From: Caulobacter endophyticus
GTDB taxonomy: Bacteria > Pseudomonadota > Alphaproteobacteria > Caulobacterales > Caulobacteraceae
NCBI RefSeq assembly: GCF_029543245.1
Contig: NZ_JARQWV010000038.1
Location: 1-35,265 of the forward strand
DNA: 35,265 nt
Direction: 5' to 3'
Shown here: one piece after another, positions 8,406 through 17,104 of the stretch
Position numbering within the stretch: the stretch's first letter is position 1
Layout: every line of letters begins with the position of its first letter
The notes under the pieces: model-generated
Told to the model about the DNA's origin: nothing
Databases searched by the model: none
The model's input: only the letters and a program-made list of their open reading frames with translations
Made by a program: the position numbers and the translations under genes

Positions 8406-9149
8406 GCCGGCCGGCCTCTCCTCGACATAATCGGTGGCGCACAAACAAAACCCGCCACGCGTAGTTTCAATCCTGTCCGTGAAGTCCGCCGGCGCCGCCG
8501 CGCACGTCCTGGCGCGCTTGCGGGACCGGTGATCCTGGTCCTCCCGTTTCCCCTTCCCAGACGGGCCCGCCTTGCGGTCCAAGCCCGTCGCCTGAGCCAG
8601 ATCCCTAAGCCCGGGACGTCCACCTGGCAAGTCAAATCCCGCTTTCTGCGATGTAGTTCCATAAGTTGAGAATAGAACGTATCGATATTTTCAGCGTGGA
8701 AACAATTCGAAATCAAAACAACCCATCAGTTTTCGCAACCGTAAAGACCGACGAATACATGGTTATGTTGTCAAAACTCAGACAACAGAGATTGACAACA
8801 GCGGCTCTTCGATAAGATTTTTGACGCCGTCGCAGAGATCAAGAGATCCGCGACGACCGTGAAGACCGCTCTACATCCGCGACGGCGCGAAAACCCCCGC
8901 CCGACCGCGACACGCCAAAGCCCGCCGCCGGACACCCGGCGACCGGCCAGCGCTCCGACGCCCGCCGCGTCGCCCGAGCCCCGGCGTCCATGCAAGCTCC
9001 GCATCGACATCCGTTCCGTCGCGCCCTGCCGGTCGCGGCCGCCGGCTCGCCGCGCCTTGCCTCCAGCCATCCACCAACACGCCCGAGGGCCCAGCGGCCC
9101 GACGGCGAAAGAAGGCGGGACACCGCCAGTCTCTCATCGGAGGAAACCC
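8406..9149 (+). promoter_or_regulatory. Long regulatory region and leader of the TonB-dependent receptor
   Basis: This 744-base stretch has no convincing gene. Bases 8640-8830 are clearly AT-richer than their surroundings and carry a candidate promoter: TTGACA at 8792-8797, 15 bases, then TAAGAT at 8813-8818. Transcription from there would give a GC-rich leader of about 320 nucleotides before the start codon at 9150. The frame upstream of 9150 stays open to 8859, but it encodes an Arg/Pro-rich sequence ahead of a complete signal peptide and is taken as untranslated. No known riboswitch was recognised. Confidence 0.5.
8767..8799. promoter_or_regulatory. Candidate operator with three GACAAC half-sites
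   Basis: GTTGTCAA (8767-8774) and TTGACAAC (8792-8799) are a perfect inverted pair separated by 17 bases. A third half-site, GACAAC, lies between them at 8781-8786. The right arm covers the candidate -35 box, so a bound repressor would block the promoter of the TonB-dependent receptor. No regulator gene is adjacent, so the cognate factor is unknown. Confidence 0.5.
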
Positions 9150-12100
9150 ATGAAACACCAACTGCTGGCGACCACGGGCCTGGCCCTCGCCATCGCCGGG
9201 ATCGGCGCGCCTGCCGCCCTGGCCCAAGCCGCCCCCTCCCCCGCGACCACCGTCGAGAACAAGGTCGAGGAGATCGTCGTCGTCGGCACCCGCGCCAGCC
9301 TGCAGAGCGCCATGGGCCGCAAGAAGCGGGCCGGCACGATCTCGGACTCCATCGTCGCCGAGGACATCAGCCAGTTCCCCGACAAGAACGTCGGCGAGGC
9401 CCTGGGCCGGGTGACCGGCGTGCAGTTGGCCCGCGACTTCGGCGAGGGCAACGCGGTGTCGATCCGCGGCGTCGAACCCGACCTCAACCGGGTCGAGATC
9501 AACGGCATGAGCACCCTGTCGACGGCCGGCAACCTGCAGGTCTACGGCGGCGGCGGTCGTTCCAACGACTTCCGTGAACTGGCCTCGGAGCTGGTCAAGT
9601 CGATCGACGTGTTCAAGGGCTTCACCGCCGACATGACGGAAGGCGGCGTCGGCGGCACGGTCAGCGTCACCACCCGCAAGCCGCTGGACTTCAAGAAGCC
9701 GACCCTGTCGTTCACCGGCTCGATGCAGAACCTCGACACGGTCAAGGGCTGGAAGCCGCGCGGCAACGTCTTCGCCGCCACCCAGCTGTTCGACGGGCGC
9801 CTGGGCCTGATGGCCAACGTCACCTACGACAAGGTCAATACCCGCGGCGACTACGTCCGCAACTCGTCGTGGGGCCGGTTCGCCGACTTCGACAACTCGG
9901 CCGACAAGACCGTCGACTACTATTCCACCGCCTACAGCCAGGACATCGTCGACCTGGCCAGCGGCGTCGACACCTATGCCGGCTGCGCCTCGCTGACGAC
10001 GCCCGACGCCACCCAGATCTCGACCAGCAACCTGCGCACGGCCTGTCAGAGCCAGTGGTACGACTACGCCCCGCGCGTGGCCCGCTACGGCGTCTGGACC
10101 CGCACCGACGAGCGGATCTCGGCCGAGTTCACGGCCCAGTACAAGTTCAGCGACAAGATCGACGCCTGGGTCAGCTACAACCGCAATGAGCGCAGCCAGC
10201 GGCTGAACGACATCAACTACGGCACCGACTTCACCTCGGCGACGCGGCTGCGCAACACCGCGGCCAACGGCACGTCGTGCTCGAGCACCGACACCACGGC
10301 CGGCTCGGTGGTCACCGACGCCAACCACAACGTCATCCAATATACCCTGGGCAACTGCCTCACGACCTCGGGCGCGGGCGGCTACAACGGCTTTGGCATC
10401 AGCGCCCGCGACTTCGCCTACGAGTCGACCAGCGACTACTACAACATCGGCGCCAACTACCGCGGCGACCGCCTGCAGATCGAGTTCCAGGCCTCCAGCG
10501 CCGAGACCTCGACCGTCTCGCAGACCAACAATGTCAGCGTCAGCTTCGACACCCCCGGCATGACGGTGACGCTGGACCCGTCGACCGGCAATCCGTCCTT
10601 CACCTTTGCCGATGGGTATAGCCCCTCGGACGCCTCGGCGATCCGCCAGTGGCAGATCCAGTACCGCCCATCGAACTCCCAGTCGGAGGAGAAGCAGTAC
10701 AAGATCGACTTCGATTACGAGGTCGACCTGCCGTTCCTCAAGAAGATCGAGTTCGGCGGCCGCGCCACCGACTTCTCGACCTCTGGCTACGGCTATGGCG
10801 GCTACATCATCGACGGCGGCGCCAACGCCTATTCGACCACCGACGACACGGTGATCTACAGCAACGCGGTCAACTCGACGGCGACGATCCTGGCCAGCCA
10901 GACGGCCGACCAGACCAGCCCGACCAACGCCTCGGCCGCCTACACCACCGGCTACTGGTCGACGAGCGAGACCTGGTCGCGGGCGTTCTCCAACGCCGTC
11001 TTCGCCCAGGCCATGACCCAGCTGCCCAGCGCCTTCTACTACGGCGGCGGCGGCCTGCCCTCGACCTGGCTCTATCCGGACTTCAACAAGGTCGCCCAGT
11101 ACCTCGACACATCGCACTTCAACCTGAACAACCTGACGACCACGACGGGCAACGACGGCGAGACCTACGAGCAGATCCCCTACAGGATCCAGGAACAGAC
11201 GAACGCCCAGTACATCAAGTTCAACTACGCCTTCCCGCTGCTGGGCTACGACGTGAACGGCAACTTCGGCTGGCGGCGGGTCCACACCAAGACCTCGGGC
11301 ACAGGCGCCCAGACCCGCAGCGAGACCTATGCGGCGGCCAACGGCGGAACCTCGACCACCTATGTGCTGAGCAACAGCATCGCCACCATGACCAAGGACT
11401 ACACGGTGTGGCTGCCCAGCTTCAACGTGGGCCTGTGGCTGGCGCCCAACAAGCTGGCGGCCCGCGCCGGCTTCGCCCAGTTGATGGCCCGGCCGCGCAT
11501 GGACTACCTGATGCCGACGGTCAGCTGCACCACCGACAACTCGCCCGACGCCAACGGCGAGTTCGACGAGCCCAGCTGCACGGCCGGCAATCCGGAGCTG
11601 AAGCCCTATCGCGCCAACCAGTACGACCTGTCGTTCGAGTACTATCCCAACAGCGACACCCAGATCTCGCTGGGGCTGTTCTACAAGGACATCAAGTCGT
11701 TCTACGTCTCGTCGCGCACCCTGATCGGCAAGGTCGACTACTACGGCGACGGAGTTCTGTATAACTACAGCACCTATATCAACGGCGACGGGGCCAAGAT
11801 CTCGGGCCTGGAGCTGACCGGCAAGACGGCCTTCACCTGGCTGCCGGGGGCGCTGTCGGGCCTGGGCGTCGACGCCAACTACACCTACCAGGAAGCCAAG
11901 GACGTCGAGCTCTATTCCACGCTTGACGGCTCGCCCCTGCCCTTCCCCGGTCTGTCGAAGAGCAGCGCCAACTTCACGGTCTGGTACGACAAGGGCCCGA
12001 TCAACGCCCGCCTGGCCTACAACTACCGCTCCAAGTACCTGGTCTCGGCCGCCGACACCTCGGGCCAGCCGGTGTTCCGCGACCCGACCGGCTATCTGGA

Positions 12101-12263
12101 CGGCAAGATCACCTGGAAGCCGGGCCCCGCGGGCCTGTCCTTCTTCGTGGAAGGCAAGAACCTGACCAAGGAGGAGGAACGCTCCACGGCCGGCGACATC
12201 CGCCTGACCGAGCTGGGCTACTTCGGCCGCCGGTTCTTCATGGGCTTCACCTACAAGTACTGA
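9150..12263 (+). CDS. TonB-dependent receptor (TonB-Xanth-Caul type)
   Basis: A 1037-residue outer-membrane transporter. A signal peptide occupies residues 1-26 (cleavage near ALA-QA). The TonB-box-like EEIVVVGTR follows at about 40-48, then the plug domain with ISQFPDKNVGEALGRVTGVQ, a VSIRGVEPDLNRVEING segment and a GGTVSVTTRKPLDF end. The 22-strand barrel ends with the aromatic RRFFMGFTYKY. The length and the wording of the plug match the large receptors of Caulobacter and Xanthomonas that import sugars and other scavenged nutrients (TIGR01782 type). Start chosen at 9150 because GGAGGA lies at 9139-9144 and the signal peptide begins there. The substrate cannot be read from context, since no catabolic genes adjoin. 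It is probably controlled by the operator-like dyad about 360 bases upstream. Confidence 0.93.
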   Translation: MKHQLLATTGLALAIAGIGAPAALAQAAPSPATTVENKVEEIVVVGTRASLQSAMGRKKRAGTISDSIVAEDISQFPDKNVGEALGRVTGVQLARDFGEGNAVSIRGVEPDLNRVEINGMSTLSTAGNLQVYGGGGRSNDFRELASELVKSIDVFKGFTADMTEGGVGGTVSVTTRKPLDFKKPTLSFTGSMQNLDTVKGWKPRGNVFAATQLFDGRLGLMANVTYDKVNTRGDYVRNSSWGRFADFDNSADKTVDYYSTAYSQDIVDLASGVDTYAGCASLTTPDATQISTSNLRTACQSQWYDYAPRVARYGVWTRTDERISAEFTAQYKFSDKIDAWVSYNRNERSQRLNDINYGTDFTSATRLRNTAANGTSCSSTDTTAGSVVTDANHNVIQYTLGNCLTTSGAGGYNGFGISARDFAYESTSDYYNIGANYRGDRLQIEFQASSAETSTVSQTNNVSVSFDTPGMTVTLDPSTGNPSFTFADGYSPSDASAIRQWQIQYRPSNSQSEEKQYKIDFDYEVDLPFLKKIEFGGRATDFSTSGYGYGGYIIDGGANAYSTTDDTVIYSNAVNSTATILASQTADQTSPTNASAAYTTGYWSTSETWSRAFSNAVFAQAMTQLPSAFYYGGGGLPSTWLYPDFNKVAQYLDTSHFNLNNLTTTTGNDGETYEQIPYRIQEQTNAQYIKFNYAFPLLGYDVNGNFGWRRVHTKTSGTGAQTRSETYAAANGGTSTTYVLSNSIATMTKDYTVWLPSFNVGLWLAPNKLAARAGFAQLMARPRMDYLMPTVSCTTDNSPDANGEFDEPSCTAGNPELKPYRANQYDLSFEYYPNSDTQISLGLFYKDIKSFYVSSRTLIGKVDYYGDGVLYNYSTYINGDGAKISGLELTGKTAFTWLPGALSGLGVDANYTYQEAKDVELYSTLDGSPLPFPGLSKSSANFTVWYDKGPINARLAYNYRSKYLVSAADTSGQPVFRDPTGYLDGKITWKPGPAGLSFFVEGKNLTKEEERSTAGDIRLTELGYFGRRFFMGFTYKY

Positions 12264-12305
12264 GGGTGAGAGAGGCTCCCGGACGACCGGGGGCCTTCAT
12301 ACGAC

Positions 12306-12335
12306 AAGGGCCTCCCGAGGGTCTCGGGAGGCCCT
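12306..12335 (+). terminator. Rho-independent terminator after the TonB-dependent receptor
   Basis: The stem GGGCCTCCCGAG with CTCGGGAGGCCC and a GGT loop is followed by TTTCTGTT. It lies about 45 bases after the receptor stop codon. Confidence 0.85.
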
Positions 12336-12356
12336 TTCTGTTGCTGCGCGTCCCTC

Positions 12357-12427
12357 GTCCTTCGACAAGCTCAGGATGAGGAACGAATGCCGCCGAATTG
12401 ATCCTCACCCTGAGCCTGTCAAAGGGC
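12357..12427. repeat. Inverted-repeat element, type F
   Basis: The arms CCTTCGACAAGCTCAGGATG(AGG) at 12359-12381 and the complementary CCTCACCCTGAGCCTGTCAA(AGG) at 12403-12425 make an imperfect hairpin. It fills the convergent gap between the receptor gene and divL. The CCTTCGACAAGCTCAGG unit is, from memory, a widely dispersed proteobacterial intergenic repeat. Confidence 0.7.
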
Positions 12428-12453
12428 GCGGATCACGCACGGCGATAGCGATC

Positions 12454-14763
12454 CTAGAACCCGAACTCCGGCTGGGCCGCGCCCGGGTGCTGGGTCTCGG
12501 GCAGGTGGCAGGTGAAGGTCGAGCCGGCGCCCGGCTCGCTCTCCAGCGCCACCCAGCCGCCGTGCAGTTCGACCAGCGCCTTGACCAGGGCAAGGCCCAG
12601 GCCCGGGCCGCCGCGGTCGCGGCCGACGAAGCGGTCGAAGATGTGGGCCTGGACGTGGAAGGGCACGCCGCGGCCGGTGTCCTTGACGTGCAGCTTGACC
12701 TCGCCGAGCGCCCGCTGGGCCGAGATCGTCACCTTGCCGCCCGGCGGGGTCTGGCGCAGGGCGTTTTCGACCAGATGGTCGACGGTCTGGTTCAGGCGCT
12801 TGGCGTCGCCGCGGATCAGGCCAACGTCATCGTCGCAGATCACCTCCAGCGTCACCCCGCCGATCTCGGCGTCCTTGCCGCCTCGATCGAAAGCGCCCTG
12901 CAGCAGGTCGACAACGCGGATGTCCTCGATCTCCAGCGCCATCTCGCCGGCGTCGATCTGGGCCATGTCGAGCACGTCGTCGATCGAGCGGGCCAGCTGG
13001 GTGGCGGCGGCGCGCACGGCGGCCACATGGCCCTTGCCGCGCTCGTGCAGGCCCTCGGCCCGCTCGAGCAGTTCGGAATAGCCGATGATCGTGGTGAGCG
13101 GCGTGCGCAGCTCGTAGGAGACGTTGCCGACGAAGTCGCGCTTCAGCCGCTCGGCCTCGGCCAGGGCGGCGGAGCGGTCCGCAAGCGCGCTTTCCAGGTG
13201 GCGGGTGTCGGTGACGTCGGCGAAGGCGATCAGGGTCGCGCCGTCGGGCAGCGGCCGGCTCTGGTAGACGACGATGCGGCCGTCCGAAGTGCGCACCTCG
13301 CCCGAGGTGGGGGCGCGCATCTGCGGATCGGGGTCGGCCACCCGGCCCTTGAGCTCACGCCAGAACGACAGGTCATGCAGGCGGCGCACGCACAGCTCGA
13401 CCACGCCCTCGAAGTCGCCGGCGGCCTGCAGGGCCTGGGGCGTGACGTTCCAGAAGGTCTCGAAGGCCTCGTTGTGCAGGCGCAGGCGGCCGTCCGAGCC
13501 GAACACCGCCACGGCGTCGTTCAGCTTGTCGAGCGTGGCCTGCTGCACCTGGATCAGGGCGTTGTACTGGGCCTTCAGGCGCAGCTCGCCGGTGATGTCG
13601 GAATAGAGCAGCAGCATGCCGCCCAGCGGGTGGGGCTGGCGCACGACCTTGAGGGTGCGCCCGTCGGGCAGGTCCCACAGCTCGTCGGCCTGGGGACCCA
13701 GGTCCTCGTAGCGGGCCAGTTCGGCGGCCTTCCACTTCGCATAGTCCACCGTCTCGGGCAGGCGGCGACGCTGGCGCAGGCGATCCAGCACCTCGCCGTG
13801 GGTCGGCCGCTCGGCCAGCCAGGCCGGCTCCAGCCCCCACAGGTCGGCGAAGGCGGTGTTGTGGAACGACAGGCGGCGGCTGGCGCTGAAGATCGCCACG
13901 CCGTCGGCGATGTGGTTGAGGGTCTCGTCGTGGGCGGCGACGTGGTTCTTCAGCGTCTCGCGGACATCCTCGACCTCGGTGACGTCGGCGCTGAACACCC
14001 CTGCCCCGCCGCCGTCCAGCGGCTTGACGGTGAAGCGAAAGGCCCGGCGACGGCCGTCGATCGGCGTCCAGCGCACGGTCTCGCGACGCTCGGCCTTGGC
14101 GGCGGCCTCCACGGCCAGGGCGTCGACGGCGCGGTCGAAGGTCTTGCCGGCGCGAGCGGCCTGCACGGCGTTGTCCACGCCCAGAGCGCGCAGATAGGCG
14201 GCGTTGGCCCAGGTCGGCGCGCCGTCCGCGGCGGCGATCCAGGCCGGCTCGGACAAGCCATCGACAAAGGCGGCGAAGCGGGCGGCGCTGGGCAGGCCGA
14301 GATCGCCGGTGCGGGCCGCCAGGCGCAGCCAGGCCAGGGCGCCGGCCGCGCGCCCCTCGACCACCACCCGGCCGCCCGGCCCGCGAGCCTCGAAGGCGCA
14401 GGCCTCGCCGCGCTCGAAGAGGGCCTTGAGGCGGGCGGCGTGGTCGGGATCGCCGGCGATCAGCGCCTCGACCAGGCCGTCGGGCGTGGCGTCAACGTTC
14501 AGCACCTGGGCGCAGGCGGCCAGACTGTCCTCGCCGGTGACCAGGCGGGCCGCGCCGTCCTCGACCGCCACCAGGGCGTTGTCGAAGGCTTCAGCCGAGG
14601 CCTGGGCGGCCAGCGAGCCGTTCTCGAGGGCGTCGAGGCGCAGCCTCATGCCGGCCAGGCGGGCGTCGAAGGCGCGCCGCTGGGCCAGCGCCCACAGCGT
14701 GGCGCAGATCGCCAGGCAGACCGCGCCGGCCGTCGCGGCCAGGATCAGATCGAGCGATGTCAT
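12454..14763 (-). CDS. divL: DivL, tyrosine-variant sensor kinase homologue
   Basis: The product is 769 residues. A membrane segment lies at about 5-27, followed by a coiled stretch and PAS-like repeats to about 520. The DHp helix then carries KRDFVGNVSYELRTPLTTII, in which the histidine of the H-box is replaced by Tyr550. The ATPase domain follows, with an N-box (DHLVENALRQTPPGG), G1 (DTGRGVP) and G2 (GGPGLGLALVKALVELHGG). Length, domain order and Tyr550 all match C. crescentus DivL. That essential polarly localised protein binds phosphorylated DivK and switches the CckA-ChpT-CtrA phosphorelay; its kinase activity is known to be dispensable. The start is an ATG at 14763. Upstream, a GAATC (GANTC) CcrM methylation site at 14799-14803 lies about 36 bases before the start codon. 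Assignment is firm. Confidence 0.97.
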   Translation of the reverse strand: MTSLDLILAATAGAVCLAICATLWALAQRRAFDARLAGMRLRLDALENGSLAAQASAEAFDNALVAVEDGAARLVTGEDSLAACAQVLNVDATPDGLVEALIAGDPDHAARLKALFERGEACAFEARGPGGRVVVEGRAAGALAWLRLAARTGDLGLPSAARFAAFVDGLSEPAWIAAADGAPTWANAAYLRALGVDNAVQAARAGKTFDRAVDALAVEAAAKAERRETVRWTPIDGRRRAFRFTVKPLDGGGAGVFSADVTEVEDVRETLKNHVAAHDETLNHIADGVAIFSASRRLSFHNTAFADLWGLEPAWLAERPTHGEVLDRLRQRRRLPETVDYAKWKAAELARYEDLGPQADELWDLPDGRTLKVVRQPHPLGGMLLLYSDITGELRLKAQYNALIQVQQATLDKLNDAVAVFGSDGRLRLHNEAFETFWNVTPQALQAAGDFEGVVELCVRRLHDLSFWRELKGRVADPDPQMRAPTSGEVRTSDGRIVVYQSRPLPDGATLIAFADVTDTRHLESALADRSAALAEAERLKRDFVGNVSYELRTPLTTIIGYSELLERAEGLHERGKGHVAAVRAAATQLARSIDDVLDMAQIDAGEMALEIEDIRVVDLLQGAFDRGGKDAEIGGVTLEVICDDDVGLIRGDAKRLNQTVDHLVENALRQTPPGGKVTISAQRALGEVKLHVKDTGRGVPFHVQAHIFDRFVGRDRGGPGLGLALVKALVELHGGWVALESEPGAGSTFTCHLPETQHPGAAQPEFGF

Positions 14764-14884
14764 CCGGCGTGTCGCTGAGCCCCAGAGGCGTAAGGATCGA
14801 ATCAGATTTGGCAGCTTAGACCGCGCGCGCCGCGAGCGCGATCTGGCCCCTTCCCCGAAGCGCGGATCGCGTTATGTGAAGTTC
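14764..14884. promoter_or_regulatory. Divergent promoter region between divL and the zincin gene
   Basis: This 121-base gap serves both divL (-) and the metallopeptidase gene (+). A GAATC site at 14799-14803 is a CcrM target of the GANTC type, which GcrA reads in Caulobacter promoters. No clear CtrA full site (TTAA-N7-TTAA) was found. The weak AT content makes exact -35 and -10 boxes uncertain. Confidence 0.35.
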
Positions 14885-15298
14885 ATGATCTGGACCGACC
14901 GTCTCGCCCCCTCGCTGGCCCCATCGCTGGACGACTTCGCCGTTCTGGCCAAGGCCGCCTTCGACGCCCTGCCCGACGAGTTCCGCCGCCTGACCGGCGA
15001 CGTCGTCTTCCGCATCGACGACTTCGCGACCGACGAGGTGCTCGACAGCCTGGGCATCGAGGATCCGTTCGAGCTGACCGGCCTCTATCAGGGCGTGGAC
15101 CTGTCGCGCCGCTCGGTGCTGGACGTGGGCGCCCAGCCCTCGATGGTCTTTCTCTATCGCCGGCCGATCCTGGACGAATGGTGCGAACGCGGCGATGTCG
15201 CCCTCGGCGCGCTGATCGAGCACGTGCTTGTCCACGAGATCGGCCATCACTTCGGACTGTCGGACGACGACATCCACCGCATCGAGGACGAGGCATGA
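14885..15298 (+). CDS. Minimal zincin-type metallopeptidase family protein
   Basis: A 137-residue cytoplasmic protein of the small zincin family (PF06262/DUF1025 type). It has the zinc-binding motif HEIGHH at 117-122 (H117, catalytic E118, H121) within VLVHEIGHHFGLSDDDI, near the C terminus as usual for the family. The preceding FEL(T)GLYQGVDLSRRSV and FLYRRPILD segments are also typical. Proteolytic activity has not been clearly shown for this family as far as I know. The ATG at 14885 is chosen; an in-frame GTG at 14876 is possible and neither has a strong ribosome-binding site. The stop overlaps the next start (ATGA), so it is translationally coupled to the SWIM protein. Confidence 0.88.
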   Translation: MIWTDRLAPSLAPSLDDFAVLAKAAFDALPDEFRRLTGDVVFRIDDFATDEVLDSLGIEDPFELTGLYQGVDLSRRSVLDVGAQPSMVFLYRRPILDEWCERGDVALGALIEHVLVHEIGHHFGLSDDDIHRIEDEA

Positions 15299-15705
15299 GC
15301 CTTTTCGACACCGAGACCTGGCGCGAGCGGATGGACGAGCGCTGGTTCGAAAGCGGCGTGGCCATCGCCGAAAAGGGCGACGTCGACCTGGTGTCGATCG
15401 AGGACGAGGCGGTCACCGCCCACGTCACCGGCAGCGCCGGCGACCTCTATGTCGTCGAACTGCGCGCGCCCGCCGGCGAAGGCCGCTGCGACTGCCCGGG
15501 GTTCGAGAAGTTCGGCGCCTGCAAGCACCAGGCAGCCGTGGTGGCGGCGACGAACGCGCTGGACGAAGCAGGCGTGCAGGCGGTACGGGACCGTATGGCC
15601 AGGCTTCGCGACGGCCTGGCGCTCGACAGCCGTGAAGCTTTGGTCGAACGCCTGGTGGAACTGGCCCGCCGCGACCCGAAAGTGCTCGCCACGCTCGAAG
15701 GCTGA
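15295..15705 (+). CDS. SWIM zinc-finger protein
   Basis: This 136-residue protein carries a SWIM zinc finger, C-x-C-x8-C-x-H, at C65, C67, C76 and H78 (RCDCPGFEKFGACKH). An N-terminal region typical of SWIM proteins precedes it (GVAIAEKGDVDLVSIEDEAVTAHVTGS), and a helical, charged C-terminal tail follows. SWIM fingers bind zinc and often nucleic acid or protein. In bacteria they are usually found in SNF2 helicases or in small stand-alone proteins such as this one. The gene starts inside the stop of the zincin gene (ATGA overlap), so the two form an operon. A shared job is an inference from coupling only. Confidence 0.85.
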   Translation: MSLFDTETWRERMDERWFESGVAIAEKGDVDLVSIEDEAVTAHVTGSAGDLYVVELRAPAGEGRCDCPGFEKFGACKHQAAVVAATNALDEAGVQAVRDRMARLRDGLALDSREALVERLVELARRDPKVLATLEG

Positions 15706-15968
15706 CCGGCGATATTCAAAATATATGGAGCAATACTTTCCAGATATACCTGGAGGGCCGTCCATATTTTGCCTCAAAATTCGCGCAATGGACGGTGCGT
15801 AAATACACAATATCCCCCGTCGCGGGAGTTTGCGATTGAATATTACGGATTCTGCGCAATACTTCCCGCAGATTCGTCGGAGGTCGATGCAACACCGCTG
15901 ACGACTGGCCTGAACGCGCTTGCTCGCCGTGCGCAGTCTTGCCAGCCGCGTTGCGAGAGATTGCGTCC
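15706..15968. other. AT-rich intergenic stretch with repeats and GANTC sites
   Basis: Unlike the neighbouring genes, this stretch is AT-rich, especially at 15711-15870. It contains an inverted pair CCGTCCAT (15758-15765) and ATGGACGG (15788-15795) and a near-direct repeat GCAATACTTTCCAGAT (15730-15745) and GCAATACTTCCCGCAGAT (15856-15873). It also has GATTC sites at 15848-15852 and 15871-15875. No convincing protein is encoded. It may be a protein-binding region or a small RNA locus. Confidence 0.4.
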
Positions 15969-16160
15969 GTGTCCATCCCGCCGCCCAAGGCCAGCAAGCC
16001 GGAGAACAAGACCCTCGTGGTCGCGTTGTCGGTATTGCAACTGACGGTCGTGGCTCTGGTATGGTTGGTCGCACTTGTTCCGGCGGCGCTGGCGGCCCTG
16101 GCCGTCTTCCTCTGGAAAGGCGCCCGCCCGACCGTCCGGGGCAAGTTTCCGCCCGCCTGA
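15969..16160 (+). CDS. Small single-pass membrane protein, hypothetical
   Basis: A 63-residue frame with a Pro/Lys-rich N terminus (SIPPPKASKPENK) followed by one or two tightly spaced hydrophobic segments (LVVALSVLQLTVVALVWLVA and LVPAALAALAVFLW) and a short basic tail. The GTG at 15969 is chosen because GAGAG lies upstream; a TTG at 15939 would add ten residues. The family is not recognised. It ends 24 bases before the LysR-type gene and could be cotranscribed with it. Membrane-like composition over about 40 residues and fit into the gap argue that it is real, but the evidence is modest. Confidence 0.5.
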   Translation: MSIPPPKASKPENKTLVVALSVLQLTVVALVWLVALVPAALAALAVFLWKGARPTVRGKFPPA

Positions 16161-16184
16161 CCCGCCGCCGAGTCCCGCTCCTCC

Positions 16185-17078
16185 ATGGAATTGCGCCACG
16201 TCCGCTATTTCGTCGCCCTCGCCGAGGAGCTGAACTTCACGCGGGCGGCCGCGCGCCTGGGCATCGGCCAGCCGCCGCTGAGCCAGCAGATCCGCGACCT
16301 GGAGACCGAGATCGGCTATCCGCTGTTCCTGCGCCGGCCACACGGCGCTGAGCTGACCGAGGCCGGGCGGGCCTTCCTGGCCGAGGCCCGCCAGATTCTG
16401 GAGCAGGCCGAACGGGCCAAGGAGGCCGCCCGCCGGGCCGGCGGCGGCCATGTGGGCGCGCTGCGGGTGGGCTTCACCTCGTCGGCCAACTTCCATCCCG
16501 CGGTGACCGAAGCCTTCTCGGTGTTCCACTGGACCTATCCGGACGCCAGCCTGATCGTCGAGGAAAGCCACTCGGCCCGCCTGACCGAGCGCCTGCTGCA
16601 TTCGGAGCTGGACGCGGCCTTCGTGCGCCCCGGCAACGTGGCGGCCGGCGGGCTGGACCTGCTGCCGCTGGGCGAGGAGCCGCTGATCCTGGCCCTGCCG
16701 GTCGGCCATCACCTCGCCACCCAGGCGCGGGTGCCCGTGGCGGCCCTGCGCCAGGAGCCGTTCGTGATCTTCTCGCAAGGGATCGGCCGCACCTTCCTTG
16801 GCCTTATCCGCGAGGCCTGCGCCCAGGAAGGCTTCGAGCCGCTGATCGCCCAGGAGACGCCGCACATCGTGGCGATGATCAACATGGTGGCCGCGGGCCT
16901 GGGCGTGGCCATGGCCCCCGGCTCGATCGCCCAGTTGGCCGTGCGCGGGGTGGTCTACCGGCCGCTCGACGGGGCCGTGCCCAAGGTGCCCTTGGCCATC
17001 GCCACCCGCGCCGGCGACGTCTCGCCCCTGGTCCGCAACTTCCTGGCCCTGATCCCGCCGCCGGCGGTCGAGGACTAG
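16185..17078 (+). CDS. LysR-family transcriptional regulator
   Basis: This 297-residue protein begins with a classical LysR winged helix-turn-helix (MELRHVRYFVALAEELNFTR at the N terminus, recognition region LGIGQPPLSQQIRDLE, then LFLRR at about 47-51 and LTEAGRAFL). A linker helix (EQAERAKEAARRAG) and a two-lobed substrate-binding domain from about residue 88 follow (LRVGFTSSANFHPAVTEAF, ESHSARLTERLLHSELDAAF, VAAGLGVAMAPGS). The QPPLSQQI wording and domain resemble BenM/CatM-like regulators of aromatic or organic-acid catabolism, but no target operon is next to it and the effector is unknown. The start is the ATG at 16185 with only a weak ribosome-binding site. A hairpin repeat follows 26 bases after the stop. 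Confidence 0.92.
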   Translation: MELRHVRYFVALAEELNFTRAAARLGIGQPPLSQQIRDLETEIGYPLFLRRPHGAELTEAGRAFLAEARQILEQAERAKEAARRAGGGHVGALRVGFTSSANFHPAVTEAFSVFHWTYPDASLIVEESHSARLTERLLHSELDAAFVRPGNVAAGGLDLLPLGEEPLILALPVGHHLATQARVPVAALRQEPFVIFSQGIGRTFLGLIREACAQEGFEPLIAQETPHIVAMINMVAAGLGVAMAPGSIAQLAVRGVVYRPLDGAVPKVPLAIATRAGDVSPLVRNFLALIPPPAVED

Positions 17079-17104
17079 GGCGCGAGAACGACGCTCCAAC
17101 GAAA

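Noticed and set aside
8859..9149. 97-residue N-terminal extension of the TonB-dependent receptor
   Set aside because: It is Arg/Pro-rich and precedes a complete signal peptide that has its own GGAGGA site. Absence of stops is expected at this GC content.
8871..11285. 804-codon open frame opposite the first TonB-dependent receptor
   Set aside because: It is low-complexity antisense of a clear receptor gene, with no motif and no ribosome-binding site.
12376..14778. 800-codon open frame opposite divL
   Set aside because: It covers divL completely on the other strand and has Ala/Gly/Gln-rich composition only.
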